Assembly (NCBI RefSeq): GCF_014189505.1
Contig: NZ_CP050303.1
Coordinates: forward strand, 310,001-374,000
Reading direction: 5' to 3'
Length of the DNA: 64,000 bases
Source of the DNA: Phyllobacterium sp. 628
GTDB lineage: Bacteria; Pseudomonadota; Alphaproteobacteria; Rhizobiales; Rhizobiaceae
Positions 1 through 9,436 of the stretch are shown one piece after another (positions within the stretch are counted from its first letter, which is position 1; each line of letters starts with the position of its first letter). The notes beneath the pieces were generated by a model. That model searched no databases, was not told the DNA's origin, and saw only the letters and a list, made by a program, of their open reading frames with translations. Position numbers and translations under genes: made by a program.

Positions 1-752
1 AAAACTGCAAAGGGCTCTTCCACCGTCCGTTTGAGATAGGCCAGATAGGCTGCATAACTGGCGTGATCCGGGGCGATGCGCCCGAACTCGGCATTCGGTG
101 TGGATGCCATCGGAATCAGAACAATCGGCGCTGAAACCGGCGTCAATTGTGCACCGCGCCCTGCCTGCAGGGTTGTGAGAATTCCATACATTTCGCCGGT
201 GATCGAGGGACGCGAAACGATGATCAGGCGGTGCTGGCCGGATGTGTTTGTCGCCAGATAAATATGGCCGGACAGGTTCGGAATAGACACTGTACCGCGC
301 TGGGTAAAAGCTGCATCAAGCCGTTCCATCTCGTGGAAACGCAAGTTGGCGGCAGCATCATTCCAGCCGATCTCGGTGCAATAGGCGAAGATTGCCTTGG
401 GATCACCGAAGGAAGGTCGCAGGGTCAGATATTTGCCCTCAATCCATGCAACCGCCGCACGGGAATAAGCGCCGAATTCTTCGGTCGCATGGTTATTGCT
501 CGTTGGGGCTGCACTTTCCGGATGTTCAGCGGCGCGCAACCGCATGCCAAGTGCCTCTTCCAGCCGAATAGTCGTTGCCAGCGTAAAAGGCCGGTGACCA
601 GACAGCGCCTTCTCCAATGTGGACAGGCTGATCTTCGCCTGATCGGCAAGATATTGCCGCGAGACCCGGCGCCGCGCCATTTCCTCACGGATCTTGGTGG
701 CGACCGCAAGGTTCTGCCGTTCCGATAGCTGACTGTCGATATCCCCGGTCAT
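1..752 (-). CDS. XRE-family HTH transcriptional regulator, partial (C-terminus beyond window)
   Basis: An open frame runs on the minus strand from an ATG at 752 to the window edge without a stop, giving about 250 visible residues. Residues about 15-75 form a helix-turn-helix of the XRE/Cro type, with a run reading VSRQYLADQAKISLSTLEKA followed by a second helix in a leucine-rich segment. The remaining ~170 residues look like a ligand or sensor domain that I cannot name. A cytosolic DNA-binding role is inferred from the N-terminal domain. It is divergent from the VIT/VWA and sortase genes, with 181 bp between the starts, so it may or may not control them. The C-terminus is missing, so the family assignment is only to the DNA-binding fold. 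Confidence 0.7.
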   Translation of the reverse strand, partial: MTGDIDSQLSERQNLAVATKIREEMARRRVSRQYLADQAKISLSTLEKALSGHRPFTLATTIRLEEALGMRLRAAEHPESAAPTSNNHATEEFGAYSRAAVAWIEGKYLTLRPSFGDPKAIFAYCTEIGWNDAAANLRFHEMERLDAAFTQRGTVSIPNLSGHIYLATNTSGQHRLIIVSRPSITGEMYGILTTLQAGRGAQLTPVSAPIVLIPMASTPNAEFGRIAPDHASYAAYLAYLKRTVEEPFAV

Positions 753-933
753 GCGCCCCCGCTTTCCGCCAAATCACGTACATTCCTTCACATATCCACA
801 CAAGGCCATCTTGGGCAAGACATGTTGTGACGGGAGCGTGCGGAACATTCCCGAACCTTACGCTGGCGGCAAAAGGGGCTGTGTATGAAATGGGGAAAGC
901 TTCCCGATGGGAGCACCAACAGGAGCTTTCCCG
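753..933. other. Divergent intergenic region
   Basis: This 181-bp gap separates the XRE-type regulator from the VIT/VWA gene. It must hold promoters for both directions, but I see no convincing -35/-10 pair or inverted repeat. The ribosome-binding site of the plus-strand gene, AGGAG at 921-925, sits nine bases before the ATG at 934 and decides that start over the in-frame ATG at 907. Confidence 0.4.
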
Positions 934-3198
934 ATGAAAACCGAAACCTGCACCTTACCTTCTTCGCTACACACAATGCCTCACTGGCTGCGCCGTACCT
1001 GCCAGACACTCTGGCTGATCAACATTGTTGGTTTGCCATTCGTCGCGCTCGCGGTGTTCTTTTTCAGTTTGGCAAATGCACATGCCGAAACCGCCCGGTC
1101 GCCTCTTGTCACGCTCGATGAAGTCAAATCGGGCACATTGCTTCTGAAGAGTTCAGATGCCGGCCGCTATATCGAAGCGCCACGCGTTGCCACCGATGTC
1201 GATATCGTTGTCAGTGGTCCGACAGCCCGTGCCCGTATCACACAAATCTTCACCAACCCGTCCAATGGCTGGGTCGAGGCGGTCTATGCCTATCCCCTGC
1301 CGGAAGACAGCGCGGTGCACGCCCTAAAAATGGTCGTCGGCAAGCGCGTCATCATCGGTGACATCAAGGAAAAGAAGGAAGCCAAGGCTATCTATGAAAC
1401 GGCAAAGGCATCCGGGCAAAAGGCCAGCCTTGTCGAACAGCAGCGCCCGAACCTTTTCACCAACTCCGTCGCCAATATCGGCCCGCATGAACAGGTTGTC
1501 GTACAGATCGATTATCAGGAACCGGTTCGTCTCTCCGGCGATGAGTTTTCGCTGCGCGTACCATTGGTTGTTGCACCGCGCTACAATCCAGCACCGGTAA
1601 CCCAGACAGCCGATCTTGCCGCCGATGGTTCCGGCTGGGGCACAACTGCCGATCCGGTTCCGGATCGCGAAAAGATTACTTCGCCCGTGCTTGATCCGCG
1701 TGTCAATGCTCCGGTCAATCCTGTCAGCATCAAAGTTCGTCTTCAGGCTGGCTTTGCCCTTGGCGAAGTCAAAAGCCATCACCATCCCGTCAACATCGAA
1801 ACCGTTGATGCACAGACACAGCTGATCTCGCTTGCTGGCGACAATCATGCCGATCGTGACTTTGAACTGACCTGGAAGCCGCAAAGTGCCAAGGCACCTG
1901 CCGTTGGCCTGTTCCGCGAAACAATCGGCAGCAATGATTACGCTCTTGCCTACATCACACCGCCCGTTATCGAACAGAAGCAGGAAGAGCGCCCCCGTGA
2001 AATCGTCTTTGTCATCGATAATTCCGGCTCCATGGGCGGTACATCGATGAATCAGGCCAAAGCCAGCCTCGATTATGCCTTGAGCCGCCTCAAGCCAGCC
2101 GACCGGTTTAATGTCATCCGCTTTGACGACACGATGACCTCGCTGTTTCAGGACACTGTGACCGCAGACCGGAACAATATCTCCACCGCCCGGGAGTTTG
2201 TTGGCAACCTTGAAGCAGCAGGCGGCACGGAAATGCTCGCCCCTCTTGAAGCTGCGCTTGATGATCGCCGTCCGAATGATCAGGCCTTTGTTCGTCAGAT
2301 TGTTCTTCTTACTGACGGCGCCATTGGCAACGAACAGCAACTGCTCGATACGATCGCTGCCAAGCTTGGCCGTTCACGTGTCTTCATGGTTGGCATCGGC
2401 TCTGCACCAAACAACTATCTGATGAACCGCGCAGCTGAACTCGGCCGTGGCACGTTCACTTCCATTGGTTCCACCGATCAGGTTGACGAGCGCATGCGCA
2501 ATCTCTTCGCCAAGCTTGAAAGCCCTGTTATCACCAATCTGAGCGCAACGTTCTCGAGTGGCAACGCCGATGTGACGCCAGCCATTCTGCCTGACCTTTA
2601 TCGCGGTGAACCACTCGTCATCGCCGCCAAGCTTAGCTCGCTCTCCGGTACGCTGACAGTCAAAGGCATGATCGGAAGCCAGCCTTGGGAAGTCACGCTG
2701 CCAGTTGCCAAGGCCGCCAAAGGCGAAGGCCTGTCAAAGCTCTGGGCACGCCGCAAGATTTCCGATGCGGAAGTTGAAAGCACTCTGGGCAAGATCAGCC
2801 GCGACGAAGCAGACAAGCGTATTCTTAAACTCGCTCTCGAAAACAGCCTCGTCTCCCGCCTGACAAGTCTGGTCGCTGTTGACAAGAATGTGTCCCGATC
2901 GCAGGACAAGCCGCTTACTCGCGCTGACGTGCCTTTGAACCTGCCAGCGGGTTGGGATTTCGACACAGTCTTCGGCGAACAGACGACGCGCAAGGCCGAT
3001 CTAGAAAACGGTTCCGATGTTCACCTGGCCAAACTTGTTCACAGCAACAAGCCGGTGACAATACAGCCTGCTGGAGAACAATTTCCCCTGCCGCAGACTG
3101 CAACCGATGCGGAGCTGCGCATGATTGCCGGACTGCTGATGCTGCTCGCAAGTGCCGGTCTGTTCTTCTTCACCCGCAAAACAGGGAAAGCATCATGA
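934..3198 (+). CDS. VIT/VWA-domain sortase target protein (marine proteobacterial sortase target type)
   Basis: A 754-residue exported surface protein. After a hydrophobic N-terminal segment it has a VIT (vault inter-alpha-trypsin) domain at about residues 50-200. A von Willebrand A domain follows, with a MIDAS motif DNSGSM (Asp362, Ser364, Ser366). The C-terminus is a textbook sorting signal: LPQTA at about 719-723, a hydrophobic helix and the basic tail RKTGKAS. Proteins of this layout are known partners of class GN sortases in Gram-negative bacteria, and a sortase gene overlaps the stop codon here. The protein is probably cleaved at the LPQTA motif and held at the envelope, with a metal-dependent adhesion or binding role. 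The start at 934 is chosen for its AGGAG; an in-frame ATG at 907 lacks one. Confidence 0.9.
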   Translation: MKTETCTLPSSLHTMPHWLRRTCQTLWLINIVGLPFVALAVFFFSLANAHAETARSPLVTLDEVKSGTLLLKSSDAGRYIEAPRVATDVDIVVSGPTARARITQIFTNPSNGWVEAVYAYPLPEDSAVHALKMVVGKRVIIGDIKEKKEAKAIYETAKASGQKASLVEQQRPNLFTNSVANIGPHEQVVVQIDYQEPVRLSGDEFSLRVPLVVAPRYNPAPVTQTADLAADGSGWGTTADPVPDREKITSPVLDPRVNAPVNPVSIKVRLQAGFALGEVKSHHHPVNIETVDAQTQLISLAGDNHADRDFELTWKPQSAKAPAVGLFRETIGSNDYALAYITPPVIEQKQEERPREIVFVIDNSGSMGGTSMNQAKASLDYALSRLKPADRFNVIRFDDTMTSLFQDTVTADRNNISTAREFVGNLEAAGGTEMLAPLEAALDDRRPNDQAFVRQIVLLTDGAIGNEQQLLDTIAAKLGRSRVFMVGIGSAPNNYLMNRAAELGRGTFTSIGSTDQVDERMRNLFAKLESPVITNLSATFSSGNADVTPAILPDLYRGEPLVIAAKLSSLSGTLTVKGMIGSQPWEVTLPVAKAAKGEGLSKLWARRKISDAEVESTLGKISRDEADKRILKLALENSLVSRLTSLVAVDKNVSRSQDKPLTRADVPLNLPAGWDFDTVFGEQTTRKADLENGSDVHLAKLVHSNKPVTIQPAGEQFPLPQTATDAELRMIAGLLMLLASAGLFFFTRKTGKAS

Positions 3199-3806
3199 GC
3201 GCGATAATTGTTCCAGCATCGTGGAAAGGCAGGGCGGTTATCCGCCCTGCTGTCCGGGCCGCAATGGCTGTCATGGCTCTCGCCGGTCTTCTGCTTTTCA
3301 GTCAGGGTATCTGGATCCATGCCAAAGCTATATTGGCACAGGTGCTTTTGGATCGTGCATTCACCCAGAGCATTCAGACCGGTGAACCGGTCAAACCCTG
3401 GTCTTGGGCTGATACATGGCCGGTTGCCCGCATCGAGTTTCCACGCATTGGCGAAAGCGCAATTGCACTGCACGGTGCCAGCGGTCAGGCTCTGGCTTTT
3501 GGTCCTGGCCATGTGGATCACAGCGCCGAAGCGGGTGAGAATGGAACAGCGGTTTATGCCGCGCACCGCGACACGCATTTCGCCTTTCTCAAGCAGGTAC
3601 AGATAGGCGACACAATCAGGATCACACGGCGTGACGGCAAGGCGTTCACCTATAGGGTGAGCGGAAAATCAGTGGTGCGTTGGGATCAATCGGGCATTGA
3701 TACCAATGCCAGAGGTAAGAACCTCGTTCTTGCCACCTGCTGGCCATTCAATGCCACGACGTCAGGGCCGATGCGCTATCTGGTAACAGCAGAAATAGCC
3801 GAGTGA
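3195..3806 (+). CDS. Class GN sortase
   Basis: A 203-residue membrane-anchored cysteine transpeptidase. One transmembrane helix lies near residues 20-40. The catalytic triad is visible as His124 (in AAHRDTHF), Cys182 (in LATCWPF) and Arg194 (in GPMRYLV). The start ATG at 3195 overlaps the TGA of the VIT/VWA gene by four bases, implying translational coupling and a dedicated enzyme-substrate pair. Class GN sortases are the Gram-negative branch of the family and are usually encoded directly after their single VIT/VWA substrate, as here. The substrate's LPQTA motif is the expected cleavage site. An in-frame ORF extends upstream inside the target gene, but it is not a plausible start because the coupled ATG fits the family length. 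Confidence 0.93.
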   Translation: MSAIIVPASWKGRAVIRPAVRAAMAVMALAGLLLFSQGIWIHAKAILAQVLLDRAFTQSIQTGEPVKPWSWADTWPVARIEFPRIGESAIALHGASGQALAFGPGHVDHSAEAGENGTAVYAAHRDTHFAFLKQVQIGDTIRITRRDGKAFTYRVSGKSVVRWDQSGIDTNARGKNLVLATCWPFNATTSGPMRYLVTAEIAE

Positions 3807-3808
3807 GA

Positions 3809-5415
3809 TTACGCCGGAGGGTCCAATTCGTTGCGGCGGATCAGCTCTTCCTTGATGAGTTTCTTGGCGATTTTGCCATAGGCGGATTTCGGCATTTCCG
3901 GCCAGAAGACAAACCGCTTCGGCAGTTTGTAACGGGCCATTTTGCCATTCAGCCAAGCCATGATCGCATCGCCGTCAGGTGTACTGCCGACGCGGGCAAC
4001 GCAAACTGCCAACCCGACCTCACCCCACACCGGATCGGGTATGCCCAGCACCGCCACTTCGCTGATATCTGGATGTGTGAGGATCTTCTCCTCGATCTCG
4101 CGCGGATAGACGTTTGAACCACCGGAAATATACATATCCGAAGCCCGGCCGGTGATGTAGACGAAGCCCGCCTCGTCCATATGGCCAAGATCGCCGGTCC
4201 GGAACCAGCCATCGCGAAATGCTTTCGCATTGGCTTCAGGGTTGTCGTAATAACCGGCAAAAACAGCCGGGCCGATAACGCAAATCTCGCCGGTTGCGCC
4301 CGGGGCCACTTCCTTGCCCGTATCATCCTGAATGGCAACCTGCATACCGGTGCGGGCAAAACCGCATGTGCCCAGACGGGTGTCATTACCAGCGTCATGG
4401 TAAGCTGGTGGCAGTACGGTGATATTGCCGGTGACTTCGCCAAGGCCGAAATATTGCACCAGAACCGGACCTAATGTCTTCAGAGCGTGAATCTGATCCG
4501 TACGATACATGGGGGCGCCGGCATAAATCACATAGCGCAGTGATGAATGATCGCGCTCATTTACCGATGGGTGCTCTGTCAGCATTTTGAGGATTGTCGG
4601 CACCGTGAACATGTTGCTCACCTGCCATTTTTCGACCAGCCGCCATGCTTCCGCCACGTCAAATTTCTCGGTTGGCAAGAGGATGGTTTTCGCGCCCCGC
4701 GCGACCTGAGTGAGTTGATGAATGCCCGCGCCATGCGATAGCGGAGCCACAACCAGCGATGCATCTTTCTCGGTTGTTCCCGGCATAAGATCGCACAAAT
4801 GATTGGTGATCACAAAGGCCATCTGGCCATGGGTCAACACCGCCGCCTTGGGCCGCCCTGTGGTGCCTGACGTGAAGAAAAACCAGCAGGGATCGTCGTG
4901 TTCAACAGCCGCTACTGCAACCTTTTTACCATCGAACCGTGCGACAATGTCATCATAGTCCTCGCCGAACTCTGCCTTGCCAACAGCAATGACGAAAGCA
5001 AGGTCGGGATTGATCTTCCGGCAGGCGGCAACATGGTCGGGAAAAAGATGGCCACAGATCATCCCCTTCGCGCCACTTGCCTTGGCAAGATATGCGACCT
5101 CGTCTGGCGTCTGGCGGAAATTGGTTGGCACCCATACTGCGCCCAGCTGAAAGCAGGCGAACATGGATTCAAACATCTGGTTGCAGTTCTGCGACTGGAT
5201 CAGGATGCGGTCGCCCTTGACCACTCCGAATTCGGTGTATAGCGCGGCAGCCATGGCATCGACACGCCGCTGCAGCTGATCCCACGTCCAGCTTTTTTCC
5301 CCCAGACAAAGCCGATCTCATCCGGCAACCGCCGGGCGGTCTGCGCCAGAAAATCCGAGAGGTTCATTACACGTTTTGACATGGCGGTAATCAGTGCCGC
5401 ATCTCCACTGCTCAT
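3809..5415 (-). pseudogene. Acyl-CoA synthetase (AMP-forming), frameshifted near the N-terminus as sequenced
   Basis: A class I adenylate-forming enzyme that activates a carboxylic acid to its CoA ester. The main frame (3809 to about 5296) carries the AMP-binding P-loop TSGTTGRPK, the GWFRTGDLGH motif, the hinge region GRASDMYISGGSNVYPREIEE shortened here to its core, and the catalytic lysine in YGKIAKK near the end. The N-terminal ~40 residues (MSSGDAALITAMSKRVMNLSDFL) lie in another frame starting at 5415. The frames join at a run of five C and six T on the plus strand (5293-5303). One extra G on the coding strand would restore VWGEKSWTWDQLQ, the sequence expected for the family. Its start overlaps the IclR stop by four bases, so the two are co-transcribed. 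A sequencing indel, a recent mutation or slippage on the A-run are all possible. Confidence 0.8.
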
Positions 5416-6281
5416 GCTTTTATCCGTTCCGCTTTAACTCTGGCTTTCATGGCTGGCGTTGGCACCCGTCTGGGCCGTTCGTTCAATGGCTGCAGATGTG
5501 CCAATCTTGCCTCGATCTTTTTGGCCTCGATGCGCATCAGATCTGCGAGCTCCAACTGCCGATCCGGCTGCATGCGGCTGTCAATGGCAGCAATGCTCAG
5601 CGCACCGGCTGCGCGGCCATCGGGAAAATGGATGGCAATACCGATGCCCCACGAATTGGCAAGAATACGGCCGGGATTGAGCGCAAAGCCCCGTTCGCGC
5701 GTGATAGCGATATCTTCTTTGATCTGCGGCGGCGCGAGATTGGGATAATCCGCCAGAAGCACAGATTCATTGGCTGCCAGAATGATATCAATCTCGTCAT
5801 CCGGCATTGTCGCAAGAATGGCCAGCGAGCCGCCGCCAACACCGAGCGGATGCCGGTAACCCGCCTGCAACGCGTGCGTGCGGATAGGGTAAGTGCCCTC
5901 TTCCCGGTGCAGGCAGACGGCATAGGTCTCGCGCTGGATCGACAGAAAGCTGGTATCCTGTGTCTTCGCGGAGAGAATGCCCAGACTGTCACGGGCGATC
6001 TGCAGCAGCCCGTACCGCCGGGTGGCCAGTGTTCCCAGCACATAGGCTTCCTGCCCCAGATAATAGCGGCGGGTCTGGCTATCCTGCTCAATGAGTCCCG
6101 AGCGGATAAGCGCCAGCAGCAGCCGCCGCGTCGTCGGTTTGTTCAGCCCGCCCTGCTCGACGATCTCGCTGAGCGATCCGCCCTGATCGCCGAAATAGCT
6201 GACAAGGCTCAAAAGGCCGAGCGCCCTGTCAACGCTTTGCGATCCATTGAGGCTGGCCGGTGCCGTAATGCGTTCCTCCAT
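5412..6281 (-). CDS. IclR-family transcriptional regulator
   Basis: A 289-residue regulator. The winged helix-turn-helix is at about residues 10-75 (ALGLLSLVSYFGDQGGSLSE, then NKPTTRRLLLALIRSGLIEQ), followed by the IclR effector-binding domain to the C-terminus. IclR proteins bind small organic acids and control adjacent catabolic genes. This one is divergent from a TRAP transporter operon and overlaps the acyl-CoA synthetase gene downstream. A 17-bp perfect inverted repeat at 6302-6318, just upstream of its start, is the likely operator. ATG at 6281 follows a GGGGGAG tract very closely; a GTG at 6293 would add four residues and has no visible ribosome site. Confidence 0.88.
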   Translation of the reverse strand: MEERITAPASLNGSQSVDRALGLLSLVSYFGDQGGSLSEIVEQGGLNKPTTRRLLLALIRSGLIEQDSQTRRYYLGQEAYVLGTLATRRYGLLQIARDSLGILSAKTQDTSFLSIQRETYAVCLHREEGTYPIRTHALQAGYRHPLGVGGGSLAILATMPDDEIDIILAANESVLLADYPNLAPPQIKEDIAITRERGFALNPGRILANSWGIGIAIHFPDGRAAGALSIAAIDSRMQPDRQLELADLMRIEAKKIEARLAHLQPLNERPRRVPTPAMKARVKAERIKA

Positions 6282-6301
6282 GCTCCCCCGCACGTTTTAT
6301 C

Positions 6302-6318
6302 GATCCATATTGTGGATC
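6302..6318. promoter_or_regulatory. Inverted repeat, probable IclR operator
   Basis: The sequence is GATCCA, five bases, TGGATC: a perfect 6-bp dyad 21 bases upstream of the IclR-family gene and on the promoter side of the TRAP operon. Position and symmetry fit an IclR-type autoregulatory operator. The protein-site link is inferred. Confidence 0.5.
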
Positions 6319-6388
6319 ATTTTCTGTAACTATTGAACTATGCCATAAAAATTATTGCAAGATGCCAGCATTTGTTTATGGTTTTATC

Positions 6389-6417
6389 TGGCTTTAGGAG
6401 GATTTGCATTCTATAAT
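6389..6417 (+). promoter_or_regulatory. Putative sigma70 promoter of the TRAP operon
   Basis: TGGCTT at 6389-6394 and a consensus TATAAT at 6412-6417 are separated by 17 bases, about 90 bases before the TRAP binding-protein start. The -10 is a perfect match; the -35 is weak, as expected for a promoter that needs an activator. Confidence 0.45.
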
Positions 6418-6507
6418 ATGGACCTATGATTTTGATTGACGCGATGGAGGTCGTGTCTGTCCAATGAGCTCCAAAGGAATGCGCTACACTGTTCGGGAGG
6501 AAATCAT

Positions 6508-7524
6508 ATGAACACTTTGTCACGCCGTCAGGTGCTGCTCGGCACTGCCGTAACCCTTGTTGCCAGCCCATTTATTATGCGGCGCCCGGCTGCCGCCGCG
6601 GAATTCTCCTACAAATATGCCAATAACCTTCCAGTCACCCATCCGATGAATGTCCGGGCGCAGGAAGCCGCAGACAAGATCAAGGAAGAAACGGGCGGAC
6701 GCTTCGAGTTGTCGATCTTCCCATCAAGCCAGCTCGGCTCCGATACCGACACATTGAGCCAATTGCGCTCCGGCGCTGTTGAATTCTTCACGCTCTCCGG
6801 CCTTATCCTGTCAACGCTGGTTCCAGCGGCCTCCATCAACGGCATCGGCTTTGCCTTCCCTGACAATGCAACCGTCTGGAAAGCCATGGATGGCGAACTC
6901 GGCGCGCATGTGCGCAAGCAGATTGAGAAATCCAATCTCGTTGCCATGGAAAAAATCTGGGATAATGGCTTCCGCCATATCACATCCAGCACCAAGCCGA
7001 TTGCGACGCCGGATGATCTGAAAAACTTCAAGATCCGTGTCCCGGTCAGCCCGCTATGGACATCCATGTTCACAGCGTTCCAGTCATCACCCGCCAGCAT
7101 CAATTTCAACGAAGTCTATTCATCGTTGCAGACCAAGGTGGTTGAAGGACAGGAAAATCCGCTCGCTATCATCTCCACGGCGAAGCTCTATGAAGTGCAG
7201 AAATATTGCTCGCTGACGAGCCATATGTGGGACGGCTTCTGGTTCCTGTCGAACCGGCGCGCATGGGAAGCCCTGCCAGACGATATCAAGACCATCGTAG
7301 CGAAACACATTAATGCGGCCGGGCTTGCAGAGCGCGACGATGTCGAAAAATTGACGGGAACGCTGCAGGCGGATTTGAAGGCCAAGGGCCTCACATTCAA
7401 CACGCCCGACCCCGTGCCATTCCGCGATGCCCTGCGCAAGGCGGGCTTCTACTCCGAGTGGAAGGGCAAATATGGCGAAGAAGCCTGGGGCCTGCTGGAA
7501 AAAGTCGTAGGTCAATTGGCATAA
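6508..7524 (+). CDS. TRAP transporter substrate-binding protein (DctP family)
   Basis: A 338-residue periplasmic binding protein of a tripartite ATP-independent transporter. The N-terminus (MNTLSRRQVLLG, then a hydrophobic run ending in AAA-AEF) has a twin-arginine type signal peptide. The mature protein has the DctP-type layout, with the conserved stretch KNFKIRVPVSPLWTSMF around residue 175 and the NEVYSSLQTKVVEGQENPL segment around 200, typical of the carboxylate-binding region. A strong GGGAGG at 6495-6500 supports the start. It is the first gene of an operon with the fused permease, two SDR dehydrogenases and a PPC protein, and faces an IclR regulator. The substrate is probably an organic acid, since the divergent unit contains a CoA ligase; its identity cannot be read from the sequence. 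Confidence 0.92.
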   Translation: MNTLSRRQVLLGTAVTLVASPFIMRRPAAAAEFSYKYANNLPVTHPMNVRAQEAADKIKEETGGRFELSIFPSSQLGSDTDTLSQLRSGAVEFFTLSGLILSTLVPAASINGIGFAFPDNATVWKAMDGELGAHVRKQIEKSNLVAMEKIWDNGFRHITSSTKPIATPDDLKNFKIRVPVSPLWTSMFTAFQSSPASINFNEVYSSLQTKVVEGQENPLAIISTAKLYEVQKYCSLTSHMWDGFWFLSNRRAWEALPDDIKTIVAKHINAAGLAERDDVEKLTGTLQADLKAKGLTFNTPDPVPFRDALRKAGFYSEWKGKYGEEAWGLLEKVVGQLA

Positions 7525-7534
7525 GGCCGGATCG

Positions 7535-9436
7535 ATGGCGGGGATCAGACTGACCGAAGGCGCTGTCGCTGCGGATGGGGAGAGCATTCTTTCTCCCCCG
7601 CCACGCAATGATCATTCATTGGTTTCAAAACTGGACCGGATGCTCGGCCATATCATCGAATTTCCAGTGGCTATTCTGGTCGTCGCCGAAGTGGTCATTC
7701 TGTTTGCCGGCATCATCGCCCGCTATGTTGTGCACCAGCCCCTGATCTGGTCGGATGAACTCGCATCGATCCTCTTTCTCTGGCTGGCCATGCTTGGTGC
7801 CGTTGTTGCGTTCCGTCGCGGCGAGCATATGCGCATGACAGCTCTGGTCGGCATGATGAGCCCGCAGCGACGGGCTTTCTTTGATGTCGTCGCCGTAGTC
7901 GGCGCGCTGGCATTTCTGCTGTTCATCGTCTACCCCGCCTATGACTATGCCCACGAGGAAACCTACATTACGACGCCAGCACTGGAGATCACCAATGCTT
8001 GGCGCGCCGCCGCTTTGCCCGTTGGCGCAGGTCTGATGATCATCTCTGCATTTATCAAACTGTTTCAGGTGTCAAACCTGCGCAATGTGGTAACTGCCGT
8101 TGTTTTGATTGGTGCCCTCACCCTTATATTCTGGCTGCTGGGCCCTTCCTTGAAGCCGCTGGGTAACATCAATCTGCTGATCTTCTTTGTCGGTGTCGTT
8201 GCGGCACTTGTCCTCAGCGGGGTACCCATCGCCTTTTCCTTTGGCCTCGCCACGTTCGGCTATCTGGCGCTGACTACCAATGTGCCGATGATTGTCGTCG
8301 TTGGGCGCATGGATGAAGGCATGTCCCATCTCATCCTGCTCGCCGTGCCGCTCTTCGTGTTTCTTGGCGTATTGATTGAGATGACCGGCATGGCGCGTGC
8401 CATGGTGCAGTTTCTGGCAAGTCTGCTTGGACACGTGCGTGGTGGTCTTTCCTATGTGCTGATCGGCGCCATGTATCTTGTATCCGGCATTTCAGGTGCA
8501 AAGGCAGCGGATATGGCTGCTGTCGCGCCAGTGCTTTTTCCGGAAATGAAAGCGCGCGGTGCCAAGCCGGGTGATCTCGTTGCCCTACTCTCTGCTACCG
8601 GCGCACAGACAGAAACCATTCCACCCAGTCTCGTTCTGATCACCATTGGTTCGGTGACAGGCGTTTCCATTGCTGCGCTGTTTACCGGCGGGCTGCTGCC
8701 AGGCGTCGTTCTCGCGGTGATGTTGTGTTTCGTCGTCCATAGGCGCTATCGCAACGAAGACCTGTCGCATGTCACGCGCGCAACCGGGCGGCAGATCGGC
8801 CGGGCATTTATCATCGCTCTACCTGCACTTGCGCTGCCTTTCATCATTCGCGCATCTGTGGTTGAAGGCGTGGCCACGGCAACGGAAGTGTCGACTATAG
8901 GCATTGTCTATTCCGTGCTGGCCGGGCTTTTTATCTATCGCCAGTTTGACTGGGCACGGTTGAAGCCCATGCTGGTTGACACTGCTTCGCTGTCAGGCGC
9001 CATTCTGCTGATCATCGGCGCGGCAACGGGCATGGCATGGGCATTGACCCAGTCCGGCTTCTCGCGCGATCTTGCCGCCGCCATGACCGGCTTGCCAGGC
9101 GGACCCATCACGTTCCTTGCAGTGTCGATCATCGCCTTCATCATCCTTGGCAGCGTGCTCGAAGGCATTCCTGCCATCGTGCTGTTTGGCCCCCTGCTGT
9201 TCCCGATTGCCCGTCAGGTCGGCGTGCATGAGGTGCATTATGCGATGGTGGTCATTCTTTCGATGGGTATCGGTCTTTTCGCTCCACCCTTTGGCGTCGG
9301 CTACTACGCCGCCTGTGCCATTGGCCGTGTCAACCCTGACGAAGGCATGCGCCCGATCTGGGGTTATCTTGCCGCGCTTATTCTCGGCATCATTCTTGTT
9401 GCCGCAATCCCATGGATTTCGATTGGCTTCCTGTAA
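7535..9436 (+). CDS. TRAP transporter permease, DctQ-DctM fusion
   Basis: A 633-residue inner-membrane protein in which the small DctQ subunit (four helices, residues about 30-185) and the large DctM subunit (about residues 200-633, many helices) are joined in one chain. The linker contains an extra pair of hydrophobic segments. DctM uses the sodium or proton gradient to drive uptake from the binding protein. The DctM part keeps the glycine-rich segment GISGAKAADMAAVAPVL and the C-terminal PPFGVGYYAACAIG block. Fused QM proteins are a known TRAP variant. The gene lies 10 bp after the binding-protein stop, and its own stop overlaps the start of the next SDR gene by one base (TAATG), so the group is one transcript. 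Confidence 0.92.
   Translation: MAGIRLTEGAVAADGESILSPPPRNDHSLVSKLDRMLGHIIEFPVAILVVAEVVILFAGIIARYVVHQPLIWSDELASILFLWLAMLGAVVAFRRGEHMRMTALVGMMSPQRRAFFDVVAVVGALAFLLFIVYPAYDYAHEETYITTPALEITNAWRAAALPVGAGLMIISAFIKLFQVSNLRNVVTAVVLIGALTLIFWLLGPSLKPLGNINLLIFFVGVVAALVLSGVPIAFSFGLATFGYLALTTNVPMIVVVGRMDEGMSHLILLAVPLFVFLGVLIEMTGMARAMVQFLASLLGHVRGGLSYVLIGAMYLVSGISGAKAADMAAVAPVLFPEMKARGAKPGDLVALLSATGAQTETIPPSLVLITIGSVTGVSIAALFTGGLLPGVVLAVMLCFVVHRRYRNEDLSHVTRATGRQIGRAFIIALPALALPFIIRASVVEGVATATEVSTIGIVYSVLAGLFIYRQFDWARLKPMLVDTASLSGAILLIIGAATGMAWALTQSGFSRDLAAAMTGLPGGPITFLAVSIIAFIILGSVLEGIPAIVLFGPLLFPIARQVGVHEVHYAMVVILSMGIGLFAPPFGVGYYAACAIGRVNPDEGMRPIWGYLAALILGIILVAAIPWISIGFL

Noticed and set aside
1324-2340. 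A 338-residue open frame on the minus strand opposite the VIT/VWA gene
   Set aside because: It lies wholly inside the VIT/VWA coding region on the other strand and shows no domain; long antisense frames are common in this base composition.
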